From contig JADZBJ010000103.1 in NCBI GenBank assembly GCA_020852155.1, forward strand, positions 1 to 12,164: a stretch of 12,164 nucleotides of DNA, read 5' to 3'. This document shows, piece by piece, positions 1-7,328 of the stretch. How positions within the stretch are numbered: the first letter of the stretch is position 1; each line of letters begins with the position of its first letter. The position numbers were made by a program, and so were the translations under genes. The DNA comes from Saprospiraceae bacterium (GTDB lineage Bacteria > Bacteroidota > Bacteroidia > Chitinophagales > Saprospiraceae). The notes beneath the pieces were generated by a model. The model was not told the origin of the DNA and ran no database searches. It worked only from the letters and a program-made list of their open reading frames with translations.

Positions 1-1066
1 CTAAATATTGGGTCACATAAATCTGACCATCAGGAGCCAATTGCATTCTAGTACATGTATATTGTAATGAAGTAGAACTATTTTCAATACCACCAATGAT
101 AACCGCACTAGCGCCCAAGTCATTCGCTTGAAGGTCGTACTGACGGATCCTTACAGATGTAGAAAGGTACAAAAAACGTGAATTAGGTGAAAATGCCACG
201 CCAAAAGCCTCCAAGGGGCCAGAATCATAAAGACTCCAAGTACGGATATTATAAAGCGTGCCAGTTGAGCGATCAAAATCGGCCAAAACCACCAATCCAG
301 AGGCAAAAAAGCAATATTTAGTGCCATCCGGGGAAAAGGCTGCTTGCGTAGCAGTAGCGTAAGCATACGGACCTAACTCCTGATATTTGGGAGCAGACGG
401 GCCATCTTTCGTCCATTTTACAATATGTACGCCGCTAATCAGGTCCAACTCTGCTGTTGGTATTACAACCCACCAATCCTTGCCGTTTGCATGGCGGACA
501 GCTGCCATATAGGGATTTATAGTATCATCCGTAATCAGAGCTTGGTTTTTATTTACGATGGCTCCCTGTCCGTTATTTTGAGCAAGATCAATAGTAGTGT
601 ATAGTATCTCTGAACCATTAAACAATTCATTACCTAGGCTATGGTGGATTAGATCAATAATTTCAGGTTTTTCTGGTCGTGGCAAGAAAAAACTAAGCTG
701 TAACGGGTAGCCTTTTTCTACGCCTTCGCAGTACATATCACGTTGTGTTCCTATGTTAATATCTGCCCCATTAGGCAATATCGTATTATCAACCACATCA
801 TATAAGCTGCACCCATCAAAGTATATACGGAACTGACCTAATGAGTCTGACAAGCTAGATAAACGAGTTTCGCCAACATTCGGAAGTATTCTGTAAGATA
901 CTTTTACGGGTTGAAAATTGAAATCTAATAGGCTTCCGCCAAATTCACTATCGGGGCCAGTAGAATAGTACCCTAATAGCCAATTATAATTATATTTTGC
1001 TTGGGCGAGTATATCGCCCAAGCAAAATGCAAAAAAGAAACTCAAGACCAGACACTTTTTATTCAT
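1..1066 (-). CDS. Secreted beta-propeller-like protein, probable T9SS cargo (5' part; gene runs off left edge)
   Basis: An open frame starts at ATG 1066-1064 and runs 355 codons without a stop to the window edge, so the C-terminus is missing. Residues 1-22 form a signal peptide (MNKKCLVLSFFFAFCLGD then ILAQ), with cleavage probably near ILA-Q, indicating export. The middle and end contain blade-like motifs: AAFSPDGTKY, GVAFSPNSRFLYLST followed by RQYDLQA, and LAPDGQIYVTQYL. These resemble the WD40/lactonase-type propellers found in many Bacteroidota secreted proteins that end in a T9SS sorting domain; that ending is inferred, not seen. The start codon lies inside the last codons of the preceding same-strand gene fragment (8-nt overlap), suggesting an original operon of tandem secreted-protein genes. 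Codons are more AT-rich than in genes from 1489 onward. No enzymatic motif is recognised and the specific function is unknown. Confidence 0.8.
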   Translation of the reverse strand, partial: MNKKCLVLSFFFAFCLGDILAQAKYNYNWLLGYYSTGPDSEFGGSLLDFNFQPVKVSYRILPNVGETRLSSLSDSLGQFRIYFDGCSLYDVVDNTILPNGADINIGTQRDMYCEGVEKGYPLQLSFFLPRPEKPEIIDLIHHSLGNELFNGSEILYTTIDLAQNNGQGAIVNKNQALITDDTINPYMAAVRHANGKDWWVVIPTAELDLISGVHIVKWTKDGPSAPKYQELGPYAYATATQAAFSPDGTKYCFFASGLVVLADFDRSTGTLYNIRTWSLYDSGPLEAFGVAFSPNSRFLYLSTSVRIRQYDLQANDLGASAVIIGGIENSSTSLQYTCTRMQLAPDGQIYVTQYL

Positions 1067-1202
1067 TCGTAATCATTACCTTCAATGTAACCGTATCTTC
1101 AGGGGAAGACACTTTGATAAAATAAATGCCTTGATTATCAATCTTGAAAAAGATATTTTGCGAAGTGCCATAGTCTAAGAGAGCGTGTTCGGAAATCGGA
1201 TT
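1059..1202 (-). pseudogene. Orphan 3' end of a T9SS-secreted protein gene (type A sorting domain remnant)
   Basis: Reading the minus strand from 1202 to the TAA at 1061-1059 gives about 47 residues after an in-frame TAA at 1205-1203. They end in NQGIYFIKVSSPEDT followed by VTLKVMITNE. The GIYFIKV core and the closing beta-strand are typical of the end of a T9SS type A C-terminal sorting domain, which directs cargo through the type IX secretion system to the cell surface. No start codon, signal peptide or passenger domain lies upstream in any minus frame, so this is the tail of a broken gene. Sorting-domain similarity is convincing back to roughly position 1175, which brackets the break at about 1175-1203. 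The stop overlaps the next gene's start by 8 nt. It could instead be the end of a gene joined by a frameshift, but the sequence further upstream does not resemble a T9SS protein in any frame. Confidence 0.7.
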
Positions 1203-1488
1203 TTAGTCTGCTTTATAACAGAGAGGTTTAAAACTCGCTTGATCGCCCCAATATTTAACTCATGTACTTCTATAATTCGTGAAATGATGCAAGAAATCAA
1301 TACACGGTTTGCTTTTCTGGAGAAAATTATTGAAGAAGAACGTAGCCAAAATAAGAAGTTGCTTGACGCAGTTCTCTCCAAATAAACAAAAATTTGATAC
1401 CCAAAACGTCGTGTAGCGACCAAATTACATCTGCCCAAGCTGGATGACACCTCCTATCTTGCAGCCTCATTCTCATTCCAAATATTTC
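1203..1488. other. Gene-poor junction region with one doubtful small ORF
   Basis: No confident gene lies between the truncated T9SS tail and the start of the large secreted protein. A plus-strand frame at 1185-1385 encodes 66 residues whose last third (MMQEINTRFAFLEKIIEEER and the following residues to DAVLSK) looks like an amphipathic, charged helix or short coiled coil. Its N-terminal half looks random and it overlaps the T9SS remnant, so it may be the 3' fragment of a lost gene or chance. The region is AT-rich. It may be a scar of an insertion or deletion: GAGCGTGTTCGGAAATCGG at 1181-1199 resembles the end of an insertion sequence to my eye, but no matching inverted copy is present in the window. 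No transposase is recognisable. Confidence 0.35.
1408..1420. repeat. Short REP-like palindrome (GTCG-5 nt-CGAC)
   Basis: GTCG (1408-1411) and CGAC (1417-1420) form a 4-bp stem around the loop TGTAG. The form 'tcgTGTAGcga' resembles short palindromes that recur between genes in Bacteroidota genomes; this resemblance is from memory. With one copy here its status as a repeat cannot be shown. Confidence 0.25.
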
Positions 1489-4400
1489 ATGAAACGGTTA
1501 CTCACGTTCCATATTTTCCTCATCCTTTGCTATACTTTATTAGCCCAGAGCGAAGCGCCACAATCCTATCCGCCATCTGTGTCACAAGGCGAATTACTCG
1601 GCGTTATTCCCGCACTGCGCGATTTAACACCTCAAACCTCCTTATCACACGCGCCCTACCCCAAGGGCTGGAAAAAGAGCAATTATTTCTTTTCCAATGA
1701 AATCCGCAATCACGACGCCCAGCCCAAAGGCGGCGACCCGCTGGCTATCCCTAAAAATGGCACAGAAAGCAGTGGCCCGCAGCTTCAGCCCGGCTTCAAC
1801 ATAGAAGGCTTACGCGATCCGTTTGGCGTTAGTCCGCCAGACCCGACAGGCGATGTCGGTAAAAACCACTACGTCCAGATGGTGAATACATCCGGAGGAT
1901 CATGGTTTCAGGTTTGGGACAAAAACACCGGCGAATCGGTGTACGGCCCTGCCCTGACCAGCACCATCTGGGATCAGGTAAATTCAGGCAGTATCGGCGA
2001 CCCCGTGATCCAATATGACCCCGCAGCCGAGCGCTGGCTGATGATGGAAATGAAAAATTTTAGTGAAAATGCACTTCTGGTTGCCATTTCGGACGATAGC
2101 GACCCAACCGGCGGCTGGAAGGCGTACAGTTTTCAAACTGTTGGTTTTCCAGATTACCCGAAACTTTTCGTCTGGAACAACGCCTATATGGTGACCACCA
2201 ATGAAATTGTCAACAGCAATGTCTGCTCCGGGTTCGCCCTCGAACGAAGCGCATTGCTGGCCGGCGCACCCACGTTCAAAATCTATCGTTTTGTGATGCC
2301 CAATTTCGGAGGCATCCGTTACCAACCTGCCATCTGCGCCGACTGGGAAGGTGGCCCGCCGCCGCCTGCCAACAGCCCAGGCTATATTTTCAGGATGTAC
2401 GACGACAGCTGGAATGGCGGCGCCGACCAACTGCAAATCTGGGAGGTTAATATCAACTGGTCAACACCGGGCAGCAGCAATATTTCCGGCCCTAAAGTAT
2501 TATACCCGGCGCCATTCGAATCCCGCGTTTGCTTCGGACAAGGCCTGTTTGACTGTATCGAACAACCCGGCGGCAATCAGGCGCCACGCCTGACTGCGCT
2601 GGAAAACATCCTGATGTACAAAGCGCCGTATCGAAATTTCGGCAGCCATGAATCGGTGGTTTTTAACCAGATTTCCGATGTTTCAGGTCAGGAAGGTGAC
2701 GGTGGTGACGCTGCAGCACGTTGGTATGAATTGCGCAAGGAACCGGGCGGCGACTGGAATATTTACCAGCAAAGCACTTATGCGCCAGACCTGACCATTA
2801 ACCGGTTTATGGGCAACATTTCACAAGACGAACGCGGAAACATTGCACTGGGCTATTCGCGCGTCGGGCCGAATACCTATCCCGGTCTGGGCATCACCGG
2901 CCGGCGCCTCGCCGACCCGTTAAACCTGATGTCCATTGATGAATATATTCTGGCAACAGGTCAAACTAACCATGCCAATGACTCCCGTTGGGGTGATTAC
3001 TGCAGTATGTCTGTTGACCCTGTTGATGGCAAGACGTTTTGGTTTACAGGCGAGTACCAGCCGTCAGGCGCGGATTGGGGTACGCGTATTGGCTCCTTTC
3101 AGATCGTTCGCGACCCATACGATATCACCCCGCGCCGCTTGATCTCACCTGTTTCATCGGCCTTACTGAGCAATGCCGAACAGGTAAAAGTCAGCATTTT
3201 CAATGGCGGTTTGAACACAGCGACCAACATCACCGTGTCATTGCAGATAGATGGCGTTCCAATTGCCACCGAAAACGTTCCCGGCCCCATAGCGCCGGAC
3301 AGCGCTCTGGTGCACACATTTGCGCCAACAGTATCATTCGCAACCCTGGGCCAAAACTATCAGGTGCGCGTTGTGGCCAAATGGCAGGAAGACATTTTTG
3401 ACCGGAATGACACGCTGTATACGACTGTCACCAAGTTGACCTCCAATGACGCACAAATTGCAGGGGTAACTGAAATGAGCGGACTGGTATGCGGTACAGC
3501 CAAAGAGTTTGGATTGATTTTGCGCAACGCTTCGGGCTTGCCCATGACTTCGGCGCGCATTTTTTATCGTCCGAACATCAACCAGCCTTATACCATCTAT
3601 GACTGGACGGGCAATTTAGCGCCCGGGCGCCGGGACACCATACCGCTTTCATTTGACGGAATCGTGGAAGGACTGAACGGGTTTGCGGCATATAGCGTGC
3701 TTCCGAACGGACAATCCGATCAATTTACAGCCAATGACACCCTGAAGTTCAAATTCTATGGCAACCTCGACGGCAACTACCTGACAGCAGTTGCCAATAC
3801 TAAGTTTGGTCTGCTCAACTGGGAACTCCGCTCTTTATCCAACAGTATCCTGGCCTCTGGTCAGCTGTCGCAGGAAAACACATTTGATGAAATTTGTACT
3901 GAAGATGAAACCTGCTACAAACTGCGCCTGAAATCTGCCACGCTGGCTTGGGAGGGCAATTTTAAACTACTGGATATTTTTGGCAATACGCTGGCCGAAA
4001 CGACTGTGGCCACCAATGAAGTAGCCTTCGATATTTTTAATTTTTGTACGCCTGAAAGGTTTCCTGTTGACGCCGGCGCGTGGAACATGGTCGGCCCGAA
4101 CACCTCAACAGACCTGGGCAGCAATGAACCTGTAACGGCTCGCTTCCGCAATTTTGGATTGACCGAATTAGTCAACCCCGAATTCGCATGGCGTTTGGAT
4201 AATGGCGCCTGGCACACAGAAACCTACAACGGCACCCTGGCGCCGGCGCAAACCGTTGAATATACTTTCCAGCAAACAGCAGACCTGAGCGAAGCCGGCA
4301 GAAACTACCAGTTCGAATTCAGAACAAACATCGCCAATGATGCGCAACCTGAAAATGACACGATTATCCGAAATGTCATGCACCTGCACCAGTTGGATGC

Positions 4401-5547
4401 CTGGATGACTGATTTGGGTATTTATTCTGGTTGTACGCCGGGCGACACCATGCAGATCAAGGCCATTGGCCGAAATAATGGACAAAATGCCATCGAACGT
4501 ATTGTGCTGCAAACGACCATCAATGACGTGTACGTTCGTCGTGACACCTTTGATTTTACCAACGAGCCCATTCCGTCGCTGTATCCTTTTGAATTACAAT
4601 TAGAGGTAGATAATCTGGTGGCTGGAGTCAACAAGATAGACATGGCATTTGTAGAGGTCAACGGTGTCACCAGTGACGATGCGCCCAACAACAGTTTTTT
4701 GAGCAAAAACGTCACCGTTGAAGCCGATGCCTACGAAATCATCCTGACCATGCAGCCGGATGCCAATCCTCAGGAAATTCGCTGGGAAATATTGGACGAC
4801 AGCGGAAATGTGGTAGCAGAAGGCGGCCCGCTCAACTTGTCTGCCACTTTATTGTACACGTACTGCCTGAAAAAAGACGCATGTTTCACCTTCCGTGTTT
4901 ACGATACAGGCGGCAATGGCATTGCTGATCCCGGATTGATCATAATTTATGGCATCAACGACGGTAAATTTATCTACCAAAATGCGCCGGGCAACTTTGG
5001 CAGTGTGCTGGATATTCCATTCTGTACCTACCCGCCTTGTGCAACTTACAATATCAGCGCTGAAGTCACGCCTGTTTCATCGCCTGGCGCAACCGACGGC
5101 AGCATCCTGATTCATGTGCAGAATGGCACGCCGCCGTTTACATACTACATCCAGCCGGGCGGCGTGTTTCAGGAAGATTCTTTATTTTCCAATTTGCCGG
5201 CAGGCGAATACCTGGTGTATGCAGGCGATGTGAACAGTTGCTCACAGCAGATCGTCGTGAATATCAGTACCGTAGGCGTCAATGACGTCGCAACGCGCAT
5301 CGTAAAAGCATCACCCAACCCGACTACGGGCCTGGTGTGGCTTGAAATGTCAGCATTGGAAGGTGAGCAATACGCCATTTGCGATGTCTTCCACGAATCA
5401 GGACAAATCCTCAGATCTGTCCGCATGGCTCGTTGGGATGATACCCTGCGCGGCGCATTATCGCTGGAAAAACAACCGGCCGGAACTTATTTGATCAAAG
5501 TCAGGGGCAACCGGCAACAGCGGGTAGTAAAGGTGGTGAAGCAGTAG
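1489..5547 (+). CDS. Large modular T9SS-secreted surface protein (propeller-like, CARDB-like repeats, SprB-like repeat, type A sorting domain)
   Basis: I start this gene at ATG 1489 (1352 residues) because MKRLLTFHIFLILCYTLLAQ is a clean signal peptide. The in-frame ATG at 1444 would put 15 polar residues before it. Residues about 85-540 form a beta-propeller-like region (GDVGKNHYVQMVN, FQVWDKNTGE, DPVIQYDPAAERW). Then come two CARDB-like beta-sandwiches (about 545-640 and 650-750), a Cys-containing 'NWELRS ... CYKLRL' module (758-854), two more CARDB-like domains (860-955, 964-1078) and a second 'RWEILDDSG ... CFTFRVYDTGGNGI' module (1082-1183). A SprB-like repeat follows (1184-1260; NGTPPFTYYI, LPAGEYLVYAGD). 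The C-terminus (1263-1352) is a T9SS type A sorting domain: KASPNPTTGLVWLE, then AGTYLIKVRGNRQQRVVKV. The protein is therefore probably exported by Sec, secreted by T9SS and held at the cell surface or released. No catalytic motif is recognised; adhesion or binding is only a guess. The gene is monocistronic and convergent with icd. Confidence 0.88.
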   Translation: MKRLLTFHIFLILCYTLLAQSEAPQSYPPSVSQGELLGVIPALRDLTPQTSLSHAPYPKGWKKSNYFFSNEIRNHDAQPKGGDPLAIPKNGTESSGPQLQPGFNIEGLRDPFGVSPPDPTGDVGKNHYVQMVNTSGGSWFQVWDKNTGESVYGPALTSTIWDQVNSGSIGDPVIQYDPAAERWLMMEMKNFSENALLVAISDDSDPTGGWKAYSFQTVGFPDYPKLFVWNNAYMVTTNEIVNSNVCSGFALERSALLAGAPTFKIYRFVMPNFGGIRYQPAICADWEGGPPPPANSPGYIFRMYDDSWNGGADQLQIWEVNINWSTPGSSNISGPKVLYPAPFESRVCFGQGLFDCIEQPGGNQAPRLTALENILMYKAPYRNFGSHESVVFNQISDVSGQEGDGGDAAARWYELRKEPGGDWNIYQQSTYAPDLTINRFMGNISQDERGNIALGYSRVGPNTYPGLGITGRRLADPLNLMSIDEYILATGQTNHANDSRWGDYCSMSVDPVDGKTFWFTGEYQPSGADWGTRIGSFQIVRDPYDITPRRLISPVSSALLSNAEQVKVSIFNGGLNTATNITVSLQIDGVPIATENVPGPIAPDSALVHTFAPTVSFATLGQNYQVRVVAKWQEDIFDRNDTLYTTVTKLTSNDAQIAGVTEMSGLVCGTAKEFGLILRNASGLPMTSARIFYRPNINQPYTIYDWTGNLAPGRRDTIPLSFDGIVEGLNGFAAYSVLPNGQSDQFTANDTLKFKFYGNLDGNYLTAVANTKFGLLNWELRSLSNSILASGQLSQENTFDEICTEDETCYKLRLKSATLAWEGNFKLLDIFGNTLAETTVATNEVAFDIFNFCTPERFPVDAGAWNMVGPNTSTDLGSNEPVTARFRNFGLTELVNPEFAWRLDNGAWHTETYNGTLAPAQTVEYTFQQTADLSEAGRNYQFEFRTNIANDAQPENDTIIRNVMHLHQLDAWMTDLGIYSGCTPGDTMQIKAIGRNNGQNAIERIVLQTTINDVYVRRDTFDFTNEPIPSLYPFELQLEVDNLVAGVNKIDMAFVEVNGVTSDDAPNNSFLSKNVTVEADAYEIILTMQPDANPQEIRWEILDDSGNVVAEGGPLNLSATLLYTYCLKKDACFTFRVYDTGGNGIADPGLIIIYGINDGKFIYQNAPGNFGSVLDIPFCTYPPCATYNISAEVTPVSSPGATDGSILIHVQNGTPPFTYYIQPGGVFQEDSLFSNLPAGEYLVYAGDVNSCSQQIVVNISTVGVNDVATRIVKASPNPTTGLVWLEMSALEGEQYAICDVFHESGQILRSVRMARWDDTLRGALSLEKQPAGTYLIKVRGNRQQRVVKVVKQ

Positions 5548-5550
5548 TTT

Positions 5551-5776
5551 GTTTGGCTGGTTATTTGGTTATTCGTTGAATTGGTTATTTGGTTATTCGA
5601 TTATTCGTTGAATTGGTTATTTGGTTATTCGTTGAGTTGGTTATTTGTTGAGTTGGTTGGTATTTATTGACGGGTTATTGAAAATTTACAAATAACCAAT
5701 TCAACGAATAACCAAATAACCAACGCAACAAATAACCAACTCAACAAACAACCAACTCAACAAATAACCAACAAAA
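5551..5776. repeat. Large tandem and inverted repeat between convergent genes
   Basis: The left half is built from GGTTATTTGGTTATTCG and TTGAATTGGTTATTTGG motifs; the right half holds the reverse complements. The 33-nt stretch 5559-5591 is a perfect inverted match to 5689-5721, and 5615-5647 matches the same right arm with one mismatch across a 41-nt loop. Further right-arm copies (about 5722-5772, unit AACAAATAACCAACTC) pair with GTTGAGTTGGTTATTTGTTG near 5631-5650. The array begins about 4 nt after the stop of the secreted-protein gene and ends about 1-5 nt before the icd stop codon. Transcripts from either side would form a long A/U-rich hairpin, so it probably acts as a bidirectional terminator or 3'-end protector (inference). 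No coding potential is seen. Confidence 0.9.
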
Positions 5777-7042
5777 TCACATGTTAGCGATAATTTCCGA
5801 ACCGAACTCAGAGCACTTCAATTTGGTTGCGCCCTTCATCAGACGTTCGAAATCGTAAGTAACACGCTTTTTACGGATAGCGCCGCGCAGACCTTTCAGG
5901 ATCAGTTTGGACGCCTTGTCCCAGCCCATGTATTCCAGCATCATGACGCCGGAAAGAATAACTGACGATGGGTTAACCATGTCTTTGCCAGCGTATTTAG
6001 GCGCTGTACCGTGCGTGGCTTCGAAAATCGCGTGACCAGTCTGGTAGTTGATGTTAGCACCCGGTGCAATACCGATACCACCCACCTGAGCAGCCAGTGC
6101 GTCGGACAGGTAGTCGCCATTCAGGTTCAGCGTAGCCACCATGTCGTATTCAGCCGGACGCAACAGGATTTGTTGCAGGAAGGCGTCAGCGATAGCGTCT
6201 TTCACGAGCAACTTACCGGCGGCGAGGGCTTTTGCCTGCGCGTCGTTGGCTGCTTGTTCGCCTTTGTCTGCTTTGATACGGTCATATTCAGCCCATGTGA
6301 AAACACGGTCGCCATATTCGCGCTCAGCCAGTTCGTAGCCCCAGTCCTTGAATTTACCTTCCGTAAATTTCATGATGTTGCCTTTGTGAACGAGCGTCAG
6401 CGATTTGCGCTTGAGTTTGAACGCATACTCCAGTGCCGAGCGAACGAGGCGTTCAGTACCCTCTTTTGAAACAGGCTTGATGCCGATAGATGATGTTTTC
6501 GGGAAACGGATTTTTTTAACACCCATTTCGTTTTGCAGGAAAGCCAGCACCTTATCTGCTTCTGGTGTACCCGCCAGGTATTCGATACCAGCGTAGATAT
6601 CTTCCGTGTTTTCGCGGAAAATTACCATGTTGACCAGCTGCGGTTCTTTCACAGGGCTTGGTACGCCTTTGAAATATTCAACCGGACGAACGCAGGCGTA
6701 CAAGTCAAGCTGCTGACGCAACGCCACGTTCAGTGAACGAATACCACCGCCAACAGGCGTAGTCAAAGGGCCTTTGATAGCAACCTTGTATTCTTTGATC
6801 ACTTCCAGGGTTTCGTCAGGAAGCCAGTTGCCAGTCTTGTTAAAAGCCTTTTCACCAGCCAGCACTTCACGCCAGACAATTTTCTTTTTGCCTTTGTATG
6901 CCTTTTCGACAGCAGCGTCCAGTACGCGAACGGATGCTGCCCAAATGTCAGGGCCTGTACCATCGCCTTCAATAAATGGAATTATAGGATCATTGGGAAC
7001 CTTAAGTTTCCCCTTCTTAATCGTGATTTGAGAACCAGTCAT
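5777..7042 (-). CDS. icd: Isocitrate dehydrogenase, NADP-dependent (EC 1.1.1.42)
   Basis: This 421-residue protein catalyses oxidative decarboxylation of isocitrate to 2-oxoglutarate in the TCA cycle, in the cytosol as a homodimer. Length and sequence fit the E. coli/Bacillus-type family (about 416-423 residues). Substrate residues are visible: the loop PVGGGIRSLNVALRQ carries S103 (the counterpart of the serine phosphorylated by AceK in E. coli), with N105, R109, R119, R143, Y150, K220, and the metal-binding aspartates D310 and D314 in LNLNGDYLSD. NADP-specificity residues are kept: K349 and Y350 in HGTAPKYAGKD, plus Y396 and R400 in VTYDFERLMKGA. The segment FTWAEYDRIKADKGEQAAND is longer than the E. 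coli equivalent and resembles the Bacillus enzyme as I remember it. The start at 7042 gives the normal N-terminus; no clear Shine-Dalgarno sequence is present. The gene is transcribed alone, convergent with the secreted-protein gene. No kinase/phosphatase gene is in view, so regulation by S103 phosphorylation is unproven. Confidence 0.97.
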   Translation of the reverse strand: MTGSQITIKKGKLKVPNDPIIPFIEGDGTGPDIWAASVRVLDAAVEKAYKGKKKIVWREVLAGEKAFNKTGNWLPDETLEVIKEYKVAIKGPLTTPVGGGIRSLNVALRQQLDLYACVRPVEYFKGVPSPVKEPQLVNMVIFRENTEDIYAGIEYLAGTPEADKVLAFLQNEMGVKKIRFPKTSSIGIKPVSKEGTERLVRSALEYAFKLKRKSLTLVHKGNIMKFTEGKFKDWGYELAEREYGDRVFTWAEYDRIKADKGEQAANDAQAKALAAGKLLVKDAIADAFLQQILLRPAEYDMVATLNLNGDYLSDALAAQVGGIGIAPGANINYQTGHAIFEATHGTAPKYAGKDMVNPSSVILSGVMMLEYMGWDKASKLILKGLRGAIRKKRVTYDFERLMKGATKLKCSEFGSEIIANM

Positions 7043-7328
7043 ATTGAGTCAGGAATGAGAGTTGTGGAAAAAAAATAACAATTGTTTTGTAAAAACGGTG
7101 GCAAAAATAAAAAACCCTCGTCTTTAGGATCCTTTCAGACAAGGCAAATAGCGTTTTTTTGGAAAATAATGCGATAAAATCATTTTTTAAACGCAATCGC
7201 TTCCCGAACAAGGTGTCATACATGTATTTTTACATTAATTTTTAACCAAATGGTGGTGTTGGCACGGCCTTTGCCCTATCTGAAAAACTTCTGTTATTTC
7301 ATTTTTGATTCAAATCTTCAAAACAGGT
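7043..7328. other. Divergent intergenic region between icd and the OmpA-family gene
   Basis: This AT-rich 286-nt stretch must hold promoters for both flanking genes. I see no convincing gene; short frames here have no recognisable features. A -7-type match for icd is listed separately. On the plus strand, TATTTTTA near 7234 and TTTG at 7270-7273 are weak partial matches for the OmpA gene, without correct pairing and spacing. No riboswitch or RNA gene is recognised. Confidence 0.5.
7102..7109 (-). promoter_or_regulatory. Possible -7 element of the icd promoter
   Basis: The minus strand reads TATTTTTG, an exact match to the Bacteroidota -7 consensus TAnnTTTG, about 60 nt upstream of the icd ATG. 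The nearest TTG or TTTG on the upstream side is 30-35 nt away rather than the expected 17-23, so the -33 half is missing and the call is tentative. Confidence 0.35.

Noticed and set aside
1444..1488. Upstream ATG start for the large T9SS protein
   Set aside because: It would place 15 polar residues before an otherwise perfect signal peptide; ATG 1489 is the better start.
1984..2436. Minus-strand 150-codon frame inside the T9SS gene
   Set aside because: It is antisense to a coherent propeller-like region and has no signal or domain of its own.
5551..5776. CRISPR array
   Set aside because: The repeats are contiguous and degenerate with no unique spacers of regular length, and no cas genes are present.
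7017..7223. Minus-strand 68-codon frame upstream of icd
   Set aside because: It overlaps the icd start and the putative promoter, and its composition reflects AT-rich leader DNA.
7305..7328. TTG start for the OmpA-family gene
   Set aside because: It adds eight residues before the signal peptide, while ATG 7329 starts it cleanly.
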